Part shown: positions 1 to 10,850 of the stretch, piece by piece | How the letters are laid out: every line of letters begins with the position of its first letter | How positions within the stretch are numbered: the first letter of the stretch is position 1 | Assembly (NCBI GenBank): GCA_018296165.2 | Contig: JACKQL020000212.1 | Span: 1-45,273, forward strand | DNA: 45,273 nt | Reading direction: 5' to 3' | From: Termitomyces sp. T153 | Lineage: Eukaryota > Basidiomycota > Agaricomycetes > Agaricales > Lyophyllaceae | Translations under genes and position numbers: made by a program | Notes under the pieces: model-generated | Database searches by the model: none | Told to the model about the DNA's origin: nothing | The model's input: only the letters and a program-made list of their open reading frames with translations

Positions 1-540
1 ATTCTAATTCCCCCTTTTGGCATGCTTGTTTCAGTGCCACAGGCCAGTTTCTGGTTCCATCATTCCTCCTTTGCATTCTTAGCTTCCATTTGCCCCATTT
101 ATCTCTTCCTCCTTTGTATTTCTTCCATTCATATTCTTCCCCATTCAGGTTCTTTCCCATTCAGGTTCTTCCATTCATCTGTTCCCTCCTATTCATTCCA
201 TTTTCTTCCCCCATTCAGGTTCTTTCCCATTCAGGTTCCTCCATTCATCTGTTCCTTCCCATTCATTCCATTCATCTTCCTTTCCTTTCCCTGCATTCCT
301 AATCTTCCTTTCCCCTCCCTTCATTCCATTCTTTCTCATCCATTCCATTCATTACCTCCTTTCAGTCAACATTTCAATCTGGTTATTCTTAGATCAGATC
401 TAGATCTTGCTAGAATTGATGCCACTCAGGTGCTTTTGCCAGTCCCATGCTTCCCCACCCATTACAGTGATTGGACTATTATTGAGTGTATAGTCTAGTA
501 TAGTCCTTGCCCTATCCTGTTCTGTATTTCTCCTGGAGGT
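1..540. other. T/C-rich, CpG-free leader of element A
   Basis: This stretch is strongly pyrimidine-rich on the plus strand and lacks CpG. It holds a 70-bp tandem duplication at 141-280. No gag motif or LTR end is recognisable. The open frames here are Ser/Phe/Pro-rich products of the base composition and do not look like a protein. By position it is the internal 5' part of element A, because RT sequence of that element begins around 660. The 5' LTR of A must lie outside the window. Confidence 0.4.
141..280 (+). repeat. 70-bp tandem repeat, two copies
   Basis: Two adjacent copies start with CCATTCAGGTTCTTTCCCAT at 141 and 211, giving a period of 70 bp. Each ends in runs of the CATTC motif. 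The copies differ at only a few positions. No coding function is apparent. Confidence 0.75.
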
Positions 541-599
541 TCAGCACAATTGTCCCAGTCCCCCAGGCCTAGAAAAGGAAGTTTGTGAAATCATTCATG

Positions 600-3539
600 A
601 TAAGATCAAGGCTAGCATTTATGAATCCTCAAACTTGGCTTACTGATCATGCTAGTTTTGTGTTCTCAAGAAGAATGGCAAGCTCAGTATTGTACACAGC
701 CTAGAGCTGCTAAACTACATCACCATTTGCCACTCTGGAGTATCCCCATTTCCAGATCATGTCACTGAATCTTTTGTTGGATACATCTGTAGTGCTACAC
801 CTGATCTTTATGTTGCCTACAACAAGCAACTAATTGACCCTGCCTCAAGAGACTTAACAATGTTTCAGACTCCTTTTGGCACACTTCACTTAGTAACCTT
901 GCCAATAGGTTGGACAAACTCTGTGCCAATCTTCTATGACAACATAACCTTCATACTGCAGCTAGAGATCCCTCACCACATACTCAACTTTATCAACAAC
1001 ATTGGTGCAAAAGGTCCCAAAGACTGGAAAATCATTAACAGTGTTCCCACTAAGTATCCTGCTAACTCAAATATTTGCTTAGCACTATGGGAGTTCTTTG
1101 AACTTTTTAACCAAATTCTCCAGTGAATGAAGTACTGTGGTAGTATGTTTTCTGGTCACAAACTTGTCTTATGTGCCCCAACCTTGAAGATCCTTGGACA
1201 CATCTGCATGCCTAGTGGTCAAATTTCAGATGAAAGTTGCTTAGCCCTACTCAAGCACTGGGGTCCTTGCAAGTCACTATCTGAAGTTCAAGCCTTTCTG
1301 GGTACAGTTGGAGTTCTCAGGATTTTTGTCAAGAATTTTGACCATCATGCTAACAACTTAACAAAACTCACTTGTGTTGGCATTCCCTTTAAATTCAGCT
1401 CAGACCAGATAAATGCTGAGCAAGACCTTGATAAAGCCTTACAAGATGCTAAGCCCCTTTTTCCAATTGATTATGAATCACCTAACCCTGTCATCCTAGC
1501 AGTGGATATGTCATATATTGCCATTGGCTACTATCTTTGTCAGTGCACTAGTGACAACTACAAAGAACATCACTACAACCACTTTGGCTCCATTGCTCTT
1601 AACAATAGAGAGTCTAGATTCAGTCAGCTCAAGTTGGAACTCTATGGTCTTTACCATGCACTTCAAGCCTTATAAATGTACCTCATTGGCATCAGGATCT
1701 CTCATCAAAGTTGACACTTGCTATATCAAGGGTATGCTACAGAACCCTGATATCCAGCCTTCCACCAGTATGAATTGCTGGATTATGGCAATTCTTATGT
1801 TCCATTTTGAGCTTGTCCACATCAAAGGTGCCTTCCATGGCCCTGATGGTCTTTTACAACACTTGCTGCAGCCTAGCAACCCTACCTCAGATGATAGCAA
1901 CAATTCTGTGTATGAGGATTGGATCAACCACTTACATGGCTTTATTCACCAAGTTCAGCTTCCTCTGCTCCTACTTTGCCAAGTGTCTTCTGCCTTGCAA
2001 CTACTACCTCCTCTCCTCAAGTTCAAGCCTCTACAGCCATTAGTGACATTTGTGAGTGACAACAGCAATACCTCAGCCCCATGACTAGTGACTAGCAATG
2101 ACATCCTACCACTGAGATGATGGTACAACAACTTATAGTGATGTACCTCATAGCACCAAGGCCATTGCTAGTAATACATGCATGCTCATGGTTCACAAAT
2201 GGCTTCACAACCTTGTTAGACCTGAAGGCCTTAGCAATGCTGCCTATGCCACCTTCATTTGCTATGCATTAATGTTCTTCAATGCTGGCAGAAAGCTTTG
2301 GCAATGAAACAGAGATGGCACCCACAAGCTCTTTGTTCCTACTGACCACCACTTATGTGTTTTGAAAGCCATGCATGATGACTTGGGGCATAAAGGTTTT
2401 TTGCTACCTGCTCAGCACTGCTAGAACACTTTTGGTGGCCCCAAGTTAGTGCTGATCTGGTCTGGTACATTTGTGCTTGCCACATTTGTCAGATCCATCA
2501 AACAACCAAAGTGCTTATCCTGCCAACTGTTGCTATGCCTGCACCCTTGTTTAGCAAGATATACATTGATACTATATTCATGTCACCCTCTAATATATTT
2601 AAGTATATTATCCAGGGTTGTTGTTTGCTAACCCACTACCCTGAATTCTGCATGCTTGCTAGAGAGAACAGTGAAGCCATCACCAAGTGGCTATATAAGA
2701 CTGTTATCTGTCCCTGGGGAGCCCTTAGCAAAATTATTACTGACAATGGAACACCAATCTTGAAGGCCATCACCTACTTAGCAAAGAAATACAACTTTCA
2801 CCACATCCAGGTCTCAGGCTACAACAAACACACTAATAGTATTATCAAGCAACCCCATTTCAATGTTTGCCAAGCCCTCTTCAAAGCTGTTGACAGTGAT
2901 CAATCCAGGTAGAGTACAGCTACTTACTCTGTGTTTTGGTCAGAACAAATTACAGTTCACAAGCAAATGGGTTGTTTCCCTTACTATGCAATGACTGGTA
3001 CCCACCCCCTTCTGCCAGCAAACATAGTTGAAGCAACATATTTGCAACTGCTACTAAACTCCTTCCTATTGTCTCCTGACCTCATAGCCCACCAAGCAAT
3101 TGACCTTCAACATCACCAAGAGGACTTTGAGTGACTCCATAACAATGTTCTTAGCACCTGTCACTTAGCTGCTATTCACTTTGAAGCAGAACATGCCACT
3201 ACAATTCACAATTACAACTTTCAAACTGGCAACCTCATTTTGATGAGAAACACTAGAATTGAGGTGACCCATAACAAAAAGATGAGGCCTCAATACTTGG
3301 GCCCCTTGGTAGTAATCCCTTGTAACTGTAGCTGTGCTTACATTCCTTGTGAACTAGATGGTTCAGTATTACATCACCTAGTAGCTGCCTTTTGCTTGGT
3401 TCCTTATTTTGCTAGAGAACATATCTCAGTGCCTAGTGATGCTTTTGATATTGACACCTCTTGCCTCCATGAACTCAAACAAACTGACCTTGTAGACAAT
3501 AACAATACTGGCAACAATTCCAGTAATGAAGAAGATTAA
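600..3539 (+). pseudogene. Element A pol remnant: RT, RNase H, integrase
   Basis: Broken reading frames together give a Ty3/gypsy polyprotein. RT begins near 669 (KKNGKLSIV, then FQTPFGTLHLVTLP at about 863). The RT catalytic Y-x-D-D is F-I-N-N at 989-1000, so this copy cannot be active. RNase H follows in the frame at 1127-1675 (LAVDMSYIAIGYYLC; later NNRESRFSQLKLELYGL) and continues in another frame to about 1880 (GPDGLLQ). The integrase zinc-finger zone lies about 2340-2520, and the core about 2550-2910 includes YIDTIFMSP and ITDNGTP. A C-terminal part with MRPQYLGPLVV at about 3280 ends at the stop at 3537-3539. At least four frame breaks separate the pieces. Confidence 0.85.
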
Positions 3540-3955
3540 GAATCATATGCTAAGCCCTAGTGACATCTCTTGCCTTTGCCTTTTTGTCTTACAAATATCC
3601 TTTACTAGCTATGCAGAAAAACCATCAAATACTTTACAAAAACATTAAGTCTTTTGTCTTGCTACTCCTTTATCAGGTTACCCTTGTTTAAAAACACTTC
3701 ACAGACACTTTCATTACCATCTTCTTGCTTTTGTTAAGATGCTGTGCTTTGCTGTTTGTTGCTAGCACTTGGCACACCTTTGGGGGTTTTCATGCCATGA
3801 TGATTTACTGAGTATTTCCCCCATTGTTGCTAGTGTCAAGCAACAGTTGCCAGTGTGTACCAACTTGTTTGCCTTGCTTATACTCTTTGCCTTTGATCTT
3901 ATCTTTTCTCTCTCACTCTTTCTGATCAAAGTCTGATATGATACATTTTCTTGGG

Positions 3956-4009
3956 CCCCTTAAGGGGGGCAGTCTACAAGTATAAAAAGCTATCAAGCCC
4001 CTTAAGGGG
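3956..4009. repeat. Pair of CCCCTTAAGGGG palindromes around a TATA-like box
   Basis: The 12-bp perfect palindrome CCCCTTAAGGGG occurs at 3956-3967 and again at 3998-4009, 42 bp apart, with TATAAAA at 3981-3987 between them. The first copy runs into GGGGGG and could be an old polypurine tract. A bidirectional promoter for the antisense ORFs downstream is another possibility. I cannot decide from sequence alone. Confidence 0.6.
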
Positions 4010-4039
4010 GCTAGTCTGTGTCCATGCTACTACTGAACT

Positions 4040-6263
4040 ACTGATAACAAATATAGATATGTAGAAGGAGGTGGCAGTTACTAAGCATTGAGGTCAGCAT
4101 TGTTGCTGGGCACCACCCCCATCTCCCCCTCCTCCCAATCCTCCTTGCCAACTCCATTTGCCTTCTGCCAAGCCAAGAACACTTAGCAGTTGCCCCAATA
4201 TCCTACCACTGCTGCTAGCAATTGCTTAGCAACAGCCAACCTAGCCCTTGCCTCCAGCAACTCCTCCCTTGCCTTCTCCAACTCTCTCTGGAATTACTTC
4301 TCCATCCTTGCCACCCTCTTGTCATACCCCTTCAGTGACATTGCTGACATCAGCAGTGTCAGCAAAGCCAGGTCTTCCCCCAGCCACTCCAATTTGTTGT
4401 TGCCCACCTGTCACAGTGGTGAGCTAGTCCAGGTTCCCTAGCAAAACTATTAGCTGTAAGTTGACTAGCAAGAGAAAGGACTTATTCTTCATCAAACCAC
4501 TGCCTCCACTTTGCTCTCCTCATTCTTCTCCATCTCCATCTCCATAGCCTCTCTCACTCTCCTGCAACTTCCCCTCCACTTGCTGCCATCTTCACCTTTG
4601 CAACTGTTGCCATGAGAGTGCCCTCCCTCATCTCCACATCTCCACCTTGCTCCTCCTCCTCTTCCTTGTCACTAGCAATGGTCTTTTGTTCCTTAGTCAA
4701 AGCAACTGACATTTGACTTGCCCCTTGTTTATGTGCCAGAGGCATGTTGTTGCTATCATTGCTATTGCTAGCACTCTCCTTGTTGCTAGTGTCATTCTCA
4801 CTCTCCACCACTTCTTGACTCTTCTCCTGTTACTTCCCCTTAGCAACCATGCTGCTTCCCACCACTGTCCCATCTTGTGACATTGGCAGGTTCAAGCTGG
4901 AATGCTTGACCTGAATTGGTTGCCCCTTTGCCACTAACTTCCATTATCACTCCACAAAAACCCTGGCCTGTCACACTAAGGCCACCCTCACCACTATCTT
5001 CTTCATGAACTTACTGCCAGTACTCCTTGACAATTTGCCACTGTATAAGCATCCTTTCTTTGTGCTATCACAGCTATAGCAGGGTTGGGCACCAGTAGGG
5101 TACCAGCATCTCTCTGGGTTATTCTCTGACCAGCAGTTGTCACACTTTTAAAAGTCATTAGCAACTATATTAGTGATGAGCACTAAGAACTTACCACTCC
5201 CTGTGTCTTTTTGAAAGACTTCCTCTCCTCTAGCAACACTGTGGTCTTCTTCTTTGCCTTCACCAACACTACTCCTATGCCCATACCAGTATCCACCACT
5301 GTTGAGGCCTTTTGCCAATGCAAGAGTCTGACCAGCTGCTTGTTAGTAAAGGAGTCTTGAATCAGTTCCTATGATAGTGTTAGCAGCTTTCACTGAGCAT
5401 TAACAACAGAGAAGGACTTACCTCAAACTCCTCCTCCTCCTCCTCCTCCTCTCTGGCCTTCCTCTTGCCCTTTTCTTTACTCTTTGGGGTTGTTGCTACT
5501 CTTGGTGATGTCACCAACCCCTTAGCAATGCCTACAGCTGTACATTTGGAAGTAGAGGGCCTAGCCTCCCCAATGTCCCCTTGATTTGTGCTAATATTGC
5601 CTTGGTGGCCCTTGCTATGCTCAGCCCCCATTGTGATTGCCAACTTGCATAGCAGGTGCTAAAAGAAGAATTGGTCATTCAGAAATAAGTCCTCAAAGAG
5701 CTAAAGTTACCTTAGTAGTGTTGCTAGCTCTGGCAATATTGTGAGCACTCACCATCATCCCAGTCTCCAGATCTTCTAACAAAAACTCCAATGATGGTGA
5801 AAGAGGAGCCCAGCAAAAATGTTAATACTGCCACTAAGAAGAAAAGGAGATAACTCACAAAATGATTGTCAAAATCCCTAATCCAATCCTCTCACTTGTA
5901 CTTCTCATATAGCTGCTAACACTCCTTGTCAACAACTGCCAACTCTGCCCTTTCCATCCCACTACCCACTGTCTTGAACTAGCAAAGCCAAATTTTGAAG
6001 ATAGCAGTGACTGCTAAGCAAGGATTCATTGCTAAGGAGATATGTGCAACAGAGAGAGGGTGGTTGACATAATCAAGGAAGGCCTGGGCCATAATGCACT
6101 TCTCAAGTTGGAAAGTGAGGTTAGGGGACATAGTGATTAGATTTAGATTGCTGAGGGGAGTTAAGAGATAAGAGATGGAAAAGGAGAACTGATAGAGTCC
6201 AGCTAAATTGCTAGCTGCTTTTATTCTTACTCCTCTAGGTGCACAGACCATGCAAGCAATCAT
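4040..6263 (-). pseudogene. Antisense gene remnant inside element A
   Basis: Between the end of pol and the 3' LTR, the protein-like open frames are on the minus strand. One at 5979-6263 starts just inside the polypurine tract. One at 5380-5643 has a Lys/Arg stretch followed by eight consecutive Glu (KGKRKAREEEEEEEEFEV). One at 4554-4811 is acidic and Ser/Asn-rich, with EEEEEQGGDVEMREGTL. Their order and spacing suggest exons of one multi-exon gene read toward pol. The composition suggests a low-complexity, possibly nuclear protein. I do not recognise a family and cannot fix the splice sites. It has no sequence similarity that I can see to the antisense gene of elements F and G, but it occupies the same position. 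Confidence 0.45.
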
Positions 6264-6303
6264 GGGACTTTGGTTTGACTAAGAGCAGTCAAGATCTCAG
6301 CAT

Positions 6304-6312
6304 AGGGGAGGA
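6304..6312 (+). promoter_or_regulatory. Polypurine tract of element A
   Basis: AGGGGAGGA immediately precedes the LTR start TGATAAG at 6313. This is the expected place for the plus-strand DNA priming site in reverse transcription. Confidence 0.65.
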
Positions 6313-7426
6313 TGATAAGACCCACTTGTTGCTGAGCACCATTTTTGGCATTTCTATTGGACAGCAGCTGATTATATTGTACATGACCTTGCACAAGTCA
6401 CAACACTTATCATGTGGGGTCTAGGCCCCAAAGTCTGGAATGATGTAGCCTTTGCACAAGATTTTAGCAACCACAAGACTTATGGATCACAAGCTGCATC
6501 ACATGGAGTCTGGACTTTGGATCTAGAACAATAAGGCCAAGACCTTTCTTAGCAATGATTGCTAGTGACATTATCTGGTGACAACACTCCTTTCTCTTCA
6601 AAAAGGGATACATTGAAAGCCATGTGACTTCTTACTTGTCATTTTTCTTGTTGAGCTTACAAACATACTGAAACAGCATCTACACTTCAGGTATTGATGT
6701 CAGAAATGCTCTTTTCTTGTGATCAACAATTTTTATGCATTATATTGATATTGTGTACATATACTTTGTTACCAGACTGACATCTAGTATGTACCATAAA
6801 CACTTTGGCAGACACTGTTACTGGCAGCAACTAATATTTTCTTTCTAAATACTATATCTACAAACAGTATAGATACTGCTTATACATAGAGACAAAACAA
6901 TGAACAGAGTACTGTTCCCCTTACTAGCTCTCCACTTACCAGCTTCAGATCTCTTATTGCTCTTTCTCTTGTTATCACCAATGACTTAGTGACAGTCTTG
7001 ATGACCTCAACCTTGACTTAGTGTGGGTGCTAACTGCAGGTACCCTTAGCATTATTTTGACTTAGCAATGCTAGTGACTATGGCTAGCAACTAGTTTGCA
7101 TTTGTCCTCTAGTCTTTCTTGACCTCACTTATTCCTTGTTCCCCACTTCCTTTCTATTGCTTGGCACCCCATTTCTTAGCAACTCTTTTACTTTTGTTTC
7201 TTTCTCCTTTTATTCAGCAACCTTTTGTTACTGTCTAGCAACTCAGGCTAGCAATAGCAACACTTTGCACTTCCCTCTTCATTCCTTTCACATCAACTAG
7301 CTCTTGCTTTCTGGGATGGTTACTGACTTGCCTCTACTAACTTCCTCTTGCCAGCTACCCTATCCAATTGCTAGTGTTGAGGTTTTCCTTTTGGTTTTCT
7401 GCACAGACATAGGAGTGGCACAACCA
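6313..7426 (+). mobile_element. 3' LTR of element A
   Basis: It starts with TGATAAGACCC and ends near GGCACAACCA. Its boundaries come from matching the solo LTR at 39086-40213 read on the minus strand, including GCTGAGCACCAT near the start, CAAGACTTATGGATCACAAG at about 6474 and GGTTACTGACTTGCC near 7316. Many differences are CpG in the solo copy against TpG or CpA here, for example GACGGTTACTG against GATGGTTACTG. The copy here is therefore the older. The terminal CA is approximate. Confidence 0.75.
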
Positions 7427-7800
7427 ACCACTTCACCAACAAACCTGGGGTGGCAACCACTCAGCAACCTCTCTGGCACTTCACCATCCCTCTTTGAGTA
7501 CCTGGTGATGCCACTTGGACAACAGCCTGACCAACTCAAACCCTCTGGAACACATCCACTACATCCTAAAACAACTCCAGAAGTACCATTACCATCAACA
7601 AACAGCTCTGCCACCCACCAACTTCTCCAGATATGACTTTACCCATTCCTAGTCAACTTGGCACAAAGCTCAATGCCCTTACCCAGAGGCCCAAAGTGTA
7701 CCTGAGGCAGTTGTTTTAGGCTGAGCAGAATACCTTTGACCACCCAGTGGTAATCCCCCTTAAGTGTTTACATGTCATGCTGATTTAAATAAAGAAGGAA
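7427..7800 (+). pseudogene. Element G RT and RNase H scraps
   Basis: At about 7493-7515 the frame reads LFEYLVMPLG, the conserved start of the gypsy RT region just before the Y-x-D-D. At about 7655-7700 another frame gives LGTKLNALTQRPKVYL, resembling the end of RNase H in fungal gypsy elements. Everything between is lost or scrambled, so several hundred codons have been deleted. No function remains. Confidence 0.5.
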
Positions 7801-7861
7801 TCTTCCACCAACTCTGGACTCCCTCTCCACCCAGCATGACCCCTGATGCAACTCCACCAAT

Positions 7862-8590
7862 GAGCCAATCCCCAACCAACCTTCCATGCTGCCTTTGGAC
7901 CACAAACTCCTACTCCAACAAACCTATGAAAAACATATCTGGACTCCTTCCTCACTCCACACCACCCCTAAAAACAGCTCTGTCAATGAGCCAGCAACAA
8001 ACCAGCCCCTCACACTATCTCAGGACTACTGGCTCCACTCTGGAAAGGACAAACCTACCTTCAGACCCCTTCCCCACACAGCACAACCCCTAAAAACAAC
8101 TTCATTGATGAGCCAGTAACCAACCAGCCCCCCACACTATCTACAGACCACTGGCTCCATTCTTAAAAGACAAACCTACCTTTGGATTTCTTCCCCACCC
8201 AACACAACCTCCAAAAACAACTCTGTTGATGAGCCAGCAACTGACTAGCCCCACCATGCTATCTCCAAACCACTGGCTCCCCTCTAAAAAGGACAAACCA
8301 ACCTCTGAATCCCTTCCCTGCTCAGCACAACCCCTGAAAAATAACTCCATTGACAAGCCAGCAACTGACCAGCTCCTTGTGCTACCTCCAAACCCCTGGC
8401 TTCTACTCCAGAAAGAACAAACCTATGGAATGCACCTCCAGACTCCTTCCCCACTCAGCACAACTCACAGAAACAACTCCAGACAAGCCAGCAACCAACC
8501 AACCCTTCATGCTGCCTCCAGACTACCAACTCTGACCCTAGGAAGGACAAATCCATGCCCTGAACACCAGGTGTACTTGCCTTAACATAC
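7862..8590 (+). repeat. Minisatellite, about 120-bp unit, six copies
   Basis: Units begin with GAGCCAGCAAC-like sequence at 7862, 7988, 8110, 8231, 8355 and 8485, giving spacings of 121 to 130 bp. Each unit contains CCACTGGCTCC, then AAAGGACAAACC, then CCCCACTCAGCACAACCCC. The repeat runs up to the left flank of the solo LTR at 8684. It occupies the spacer between RNase H and integrase of element G. No unit is preserved as a repeated peptide in one frame throughout. Confidence 0.8.
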
Positions 8591-8683
8591 TCTGGCAGCA
8601 CTACAACCACAAGCTACAAGGGTGCCAGGAACACATAAGACTCTCCAGCTGATCTCCAGACTTACTTTTGGCCAGGAATGAAG

Positions 8684-9819
8684 TGTCACGACCTGTTCCC
8701 TGAAGCCCCATACACTGCCCAACAAACCCCCATTCCCCTGGAACCCCCCAATGCTTTGTCGAACTTCCCCAGCACTCCACACCTACTCTGGCTAACTCTG
8801 ACACATTCTCGGCTAACTCCGACGGCCCCCTGGCCAGCTCCAACATCTTCCCTGCAGCCACCGGCGCTTCCCCTGGACTTCCTGAGCCCCTGGAACCACT
8901 CCCCCACCATGCCTGACCCCATTACACGTCATCAACTTGACACCCTGGCTCCCCCGACTTACCCTGGGGTATCACGACAACCTCGGAATGGACTGCGTTA
9001 CAATTGATCCCATCAACATATCAATGCAGCCTGCCCTCTGGTTGTAACTGACACTCATTGACTCTGTCGAGCTCCGCCAAGCCCCACAACCACAGCCAAC
9101 GTCCCTGAAGCTCTTCAGTAGTCAGTATATAAGACATAGAGTAGCTCCTCATACTGGAGTCTTGAGATTATCTACCTACTTACTGGCCTTTCCTGATGTG
9201 TTTCTGATTGTTTCCTCTCATGTTTTGTGTCCCGTGTCTCGTTTTCCTTATTCTCAGTCTCCTAGTCTTATCTTGTCTCTATTCCATTATCATTTCGTTA
9301 TTGTTCTGTGTCTCCACCTGAATCTATTCTCGTTCTCGTCTCGTCTCCATCTCATTTTGTTCAACTCCATCTTGTCCTCTTTGATTCTGTCTATTGTGTT
9401 CAAGTTCTCTCGACTATAACGTCCTCACAAACTCCGCAATTACAAACCTCCGACACTTGTTACCAACCCCGGACCCTGCTATACACTCGGCTTTGAACCC
9501 CATCAATCCCTGTTGATCCCCCATCAGAACTCTAGCTCTGCTCCTGTCATCCATGTAGCCTCCACCTCCTCCGCACCTGCAATACTCACACACGGACTTA
9601 TGCCTGAACCCTGCCAAGCCCATCCCCCTTCCCTGCAACTTGTCCTTTACTCCTCTGGACCTCTCCAGACTTGCTCAGATCAATTTCCCCTGGCTATCCT
9701 CACAAGTCCCCAGTGTTTGGAACACCTCTGAGTGCCTGGTTGTCAGTGCAGGGAATCATGTCTGCCTAGTAAGGACTCGCCCAGTGTAGCTGAGCCCCCA
9801 TGGTCAGCAGAACCTGACA
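8684..9819 (+). mobile_element. Solo LTR (LTR family 1) with target duplication TGAAG
   Basis: It starts TGTCACGACC and ends GAACCTGACA, with the 5-bp target duplication TGAAG at 8679-8683 and 9820-9824. A TATATAA box lies at 9126-9132, and the predicted transcript start AGTCTTGAGATTA lies at 9158-9170. CpG is frequent, unlike in the surrounding element G, so the insertion is younger than its host. No internal region remains, as expected after LTR-LTR recombination. Confidence 0.95.
9126..9170 (+). promoter_or_regulatory. LTR core promoter: TATA box and predicted start
   Basis: TATATAA is at 9126. The block AGTCTTGAGATTA is at 9158, exactly 32 nt downstream. The same spacing occurs in the LTRs at 12737, 38826 (minus) and 43949. 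The block matches the complement of the candidate primer site of element F. Confidence 0.7.
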
Positions 9820-9989
9820 TGAAGAAGGATGTCATGCTTACATATAAACCTACAAACCATGCCTCCAGGCCAAAAGAGACTCATATAAGCAAGCACTCCT
9901 AAAACCCCACTGCACTACCAACAACACTCCAGAGTTCACAAAACTCCTGCTCAAACATGTCTCCACCAAAGCTCAAACCTCCAGACAAC

Positions 9990-10850
9990 ATTGCCTCCAG
10001 CCACAAACCCCCTGTCTACCTCTCAGTTCTGGCAGCTGCTTTGTAAGGCCCTCAAAAGGAAGATCAACCTGTTGACTGCCTACCACTCTGAGATTGATGG
10101 ATCAATAAGAACAAGTAAACCAGACCCTGGAAGAGTATCTCCACCTCTATGTTAACAATTTACAGAACAACTGGCACAGAGAACTACTCTCCACTGAGTT
10201 TGCTTACAACAACACCCCCCAACTCCACCACCAGAGCTCCCCCTATCTACAGCAACAAGGGCTTCAACCCCCAGCTCACTCCATCCCTCAAGAATATCCC
10301 TGTCCAAGTCACCCACAACATTGCCAAGGACTTCTGGGCTATCCACCAGTTTCTCTGGAATGAAATTGACACTGCCAACCAAGCATACTCAAAGCATGCC
10401 AATATTTTATGTAAACCTATTTCCAGTACCCCAACCCATCCCCAGTTGGACTCCTGGCACCCCCATATGGCTTGACCAGTGCAACCTCAAGACCTAGAGA
10501 CCCTTCCTTAAGCTTGACCACAAACAATTTGGCTCCTCCAAAATTCTCCAGAAGATCTTGACTCATGCCCACAAGCTTGACCTATCTCTGGGCCTGAAGG
10601 GCCTCCACCCAGCTGTCCATGTCTGACCTTTCAAAAAGCATGCTTCAGACCCTTCCTCAGGACAACACTCCAGCCAAACATTGCCCATCAAAAACACTTG
10701 GGAGCCTTGCAAAAATCTCTCCAGCACCCCCACCAAGCTCTGGAACTCCCACTAACAACACCCACCAAGCCCCAGGACCCCCAGAACTAGTTGACACAGA
10801 TGGCATTAACAATTGTTTCAAAGGAAAGCAAAATTTACAAGGACGATAAT
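9990..10850 (+). pseudogene. Element G integrase remnant
   Basis: Shortly after the solo LTR, frames give FWQLLCKALKRKINLLTAYH (the integrase segment that precedes the catalytic Glu in gypsy elements), then EYLHLYVNN, STEFAYNN at about 10195, and NKGFNPQLTPSL at about 10250. These are followed by linker and C-terminal sequence (KLDHKQFGSSKIL, then LKGLHPAVHV at about 10605). Several frame changes and stops interrupt it. A chromodomain is expected next in this group, but I cannot recognise one. The first half of integrase is missing, so this copy is dead. Confidence 0.75.

Larger units (their letters stand above)
1..7426 (+). mobile_element. Element A: decayed Ty3/gypsy retrotransposon (5' end missing)
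   Basis: In order on the plus strand it has RT, RNase H, integrase zinc finger and core (about 660-3540), a non-coding tract with palindromes, minus-strand ORF remnants (about 4040-6263), a polypurine tract (6304-6312) and a 3' LTR (6313-7426). The LTR is recognised because the solo LTR at 39086-40213 matches it in reverse orientation along its whole length. CpG is nearly absent throughout and the pol frame carries stops. A short TTGCTAG/CTAGCAA word recurs through pol, the antisense zone and the LTR, which supports one element. The join between pol and the 6313 LTR remains an inference: a pol element ending near 3970, followed by a second element, is possible. Confidence 0.6.

Noticed and set aside
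22..498. A 158-codon open frame at the window start
   Set aside because: It is made of Ser, Phe, Pro, His and Leu produced by T/C-rich tandem repeats. No domain is visible and it overlaps the 70-bp duplication.
7862..8590. Regularly spaced repeats as a possible CRISPR-like array
   Set aside because: Units are 121-130 bp and diverged along their whole length, with no short constant repeat alternating with unique spacers, and the setting is eukaryotic.
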